This document shows positions 62,953-64,000 of a DNA stretch of 64,000 nucleotides, one piece after another. The first letter of the stretch is position 1. The number at the start of each line of letters is the position of its first letter. Location: positions 5,156,001 to 5,220,000 of the forward strand of contig NZ_LGTC01000001.1 in assembly GCF_001262605.1 (NCBI RefSeq). Direction: 5' to 3'. Under the pieces are notes generated by a model. It was not told where the DNA came from. It saw only the letters and a list, made by a program, of their open reading frames with translations, and did not search any database. The DNA comes from Pseudobacteroides cellulosolvens ATCC 35603 = DSM 2933 (GTDB taxonomy: Bacteria > Bacillota > Clostridia > Acetivibrionales > DSM-2933). Both the position numbers and the translations under genes were made by a program.

Positions 62953-64000
62953 TTAGGTATCCGAGTCTACCACAGGCAAGCTTTTATCAATAGCAAAACG
63001 AAGTATTTTTTTAGATGTATTCTTTTTAAATTCCTCCTGGCGAATTTTAACCATTTTAACAGCTTTATATGAAACCATTCTGCCGTTTACCTTCTTTATC
63101 TCCTCATTGAAATAACCGTTAACATCTTCTATTCCTCTTGTTTTCAATGCTTCAAAGTCAGGAAAAATCTCAGCAACAATAACCTCTTTCTGTGTCTTGC
63201 TTTCTCCTGCGTAAACAATAACCTCTGACACACCAAAGACTCTGGAGATTTCATTTTCAATTTCTTCAGGATATACATTTTTTCCGTTGCTTAAAATAAT
63301 GAGATTTTTCATTCTTCCAGTAATGTAAATCCATCCCTCTTCATCCAGCTTTCCATAATCTCCTGTTTTAAAATATCCCTCTTCATCAAAGGCCTCAGCG
63401 GTTGCTTTAGGATCTTTGTAATAACCCAGCATAACATTAGGGCCTTTGACACATATTTCGCCTTCACCGTTTTCATCAGGGTCCTTGATTTTTACCAATT
63501 CACCGATGATGGGAATACCAACGCTTCCCCTTTTCTGATATTTGTTCCTGTTGCACGAAATCAGCGGAGCACATTCAGTGATACCATATCCGTTTAGGAT
63601 AGTAATACCGATAGCATCAAAAGTATCGATAATATCCTGGTTCAGGCTGGCACCGCCGCATATAATCATTTCAAGCTTGCCTCCAAAGGAATCCAATATA
63701 CTCTTAAAAAACTTACGACGCAGATCAATGCCAAACTTTCTTAAAAAGTTGCTTAGCTTCATCATTCTGCGTAAGGTTCTTGCCTTACCACTTTTTTCAG
63801 CACCCGCCCAAACTTTCTTAAACATATTTTCTACGAATAAAGGTACCAGTACCAAGTGTATTGGCTGCTGCTCCGTCATTTCGTTTGCAATGTACTTTAG
63901 ACCACTGGAAATATAAATCTCAGAACCTTGTGAAAAATGCCCTACAAAATTTACAGTTGAACCAAAAGTATGATGCGGAGGAAGCACATTCATGGTTTTG
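62953..64000 (-). CDS. AMP-forming acyl-CoA synthetase-like protein, 5' part off the window
   Basis: The frame is open to the right edge (in-frame KT precedes the internal Met at 63993), so the N-terminal part with the P-loop is missing. Visible ANL motifs: LPPHHTFG, GGASLNQDIIDTF, LNGYGITECAP (A5), GEICVKGPNVMLGYYKDP, GYFKTGDYGKLDEEGWIYITGR (A7/A8 with TGD), SNGKNVYPEEIEN, and a C-terminal KNTSKKILR with the probable catalytic Lys (A10). Resembles long-chain fatty acid-CoA ligases. It activates a carboxylic acid through an adenylate; the substrate is not determinable. Confidence 0.92.
   Translation of the reverse strand, partial: KTMNVLPPHHTFGSTVNFVGHFSQGSEIYISSGLKYIANEMTEQQPIHLVLVPLFVENMFKKVWAGAEKSGKARTLRRMMKLSNFLRKFGIDLRRKFFKSILDSFGGKLEMIICGGASLNQDIIDTFDAIGITILNGYGITECAPLISCNRNKYQKRGSVGIPIIGELVKIKDPDENGEGEICVKGPNVMLGYYKDPKATAEAFDEEGYFKTGDYGKLDEEGWIYITGRMKNLIILSNGKNVYPEEIENEISRVFGVSEVIVYAGESKTQKEVIVAEIFPDFEALKTRGIEDVNGYFNEEIKKVNGRMVSYKAVKMVKIRQEEFKKNTSKKILRFAIDKSLPVVDSDT

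Noticed and set aside
1-64000. CRISPR arrays, tRNA or rRNA genes
   Set aside because: No regularly spaced identical repeats, no tRNA T-loop/anticodon patterns and no rRNA-like conserved blocks were seen. The direct repeats present are gene duplications, protein modules or dispersed intergenic elements.

Overview
The window is AT-rich, gene-dense Firmicutes chromosome, most like a cellulolytic or polysaccharide-degrading Clostridium (Ruminiclostridium/Acetivibrio type). The pointers are a dockerin-like module, S-layer homology (SLH) domains, Cthe_2159-type and copper-amine-oxidase-type stalk domains, a small acid-soluble spore protein, strong AGGAGG ribosome sites with some TTG starts, and intrinsic terminators. 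This is inferred from gene content; no rRNA or tRNA lies in the window.

Layout. 1-3.4 kb: a duplicated secreted stalk-domain gene, a secreted protein and a decayed RhuM gene. 3.4-12 kb: a GGDEF-EAL c-di-GMP enzyme, a membrane protein, a secreted alpha/beta hydrolase, a MutS-like ATPase and a frameshifted sugar-binding lipoprotein. 12-24 kb: a YceG-like/trypsin-like protease fusion, sspH and a 2956-residue cyclic beta-1,2-glucan synthase. 24-28 kb: a MmyB-type regulator divergent from a VOC protein, then a dockerin/BspA leucine-rich surface protein. 28.8-37.8 kb: sensory and chaperone genes (MCP-sugar-binding hybrid, soluble MCP-like protein, FIST protein, J-like/TPR protein, HscC-type Hsp70).

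38.1-43.5 kb is the most interesting region: a compact RNA-repair cluster on the minus strand. It holds a small P-loop kinase, a Thg1-like 3'-5' polymerase, a 36-codon ORF with its own promoter and terminator, two different RNA ligases, an HD-plus-polynucleotide-kinase protein and TatD, with DUF4419 and HAD genes upstream. The set could heal, extend and seal cleaved RNA, most plausibly tRNA.

45.9-49.6 kb carries small genes, a CDF metal exporter, a peroxiredoxin and a DMT-type membrane protein. 50-57 kb holds a very large S8 protease/propeller/SLH surface protein with a one-base frameshift at a slippery T run and an IS982-family insertion in its third SLH repeat. 57-61 kb is a surface-polysaccharide operon (Cthe_2159-like lipoprotein, phosphodiester-glycosidase-like protein, GT2-GtrA protein). 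An APC permease and an edge-truncated acyl-CoA synthetase finish the window.

Several non-coding repeats are spread through it. Five copies of a roughly 100-bp structured repeat have paired substitutions, and two of them sit inside terminator-like stems. There are also two copies of a roughly 70-bp hairpin repeat and a 190-bp MITE-like element. Three genes carry single-base shifts in homopolymers, which could be sequencing undercalls.
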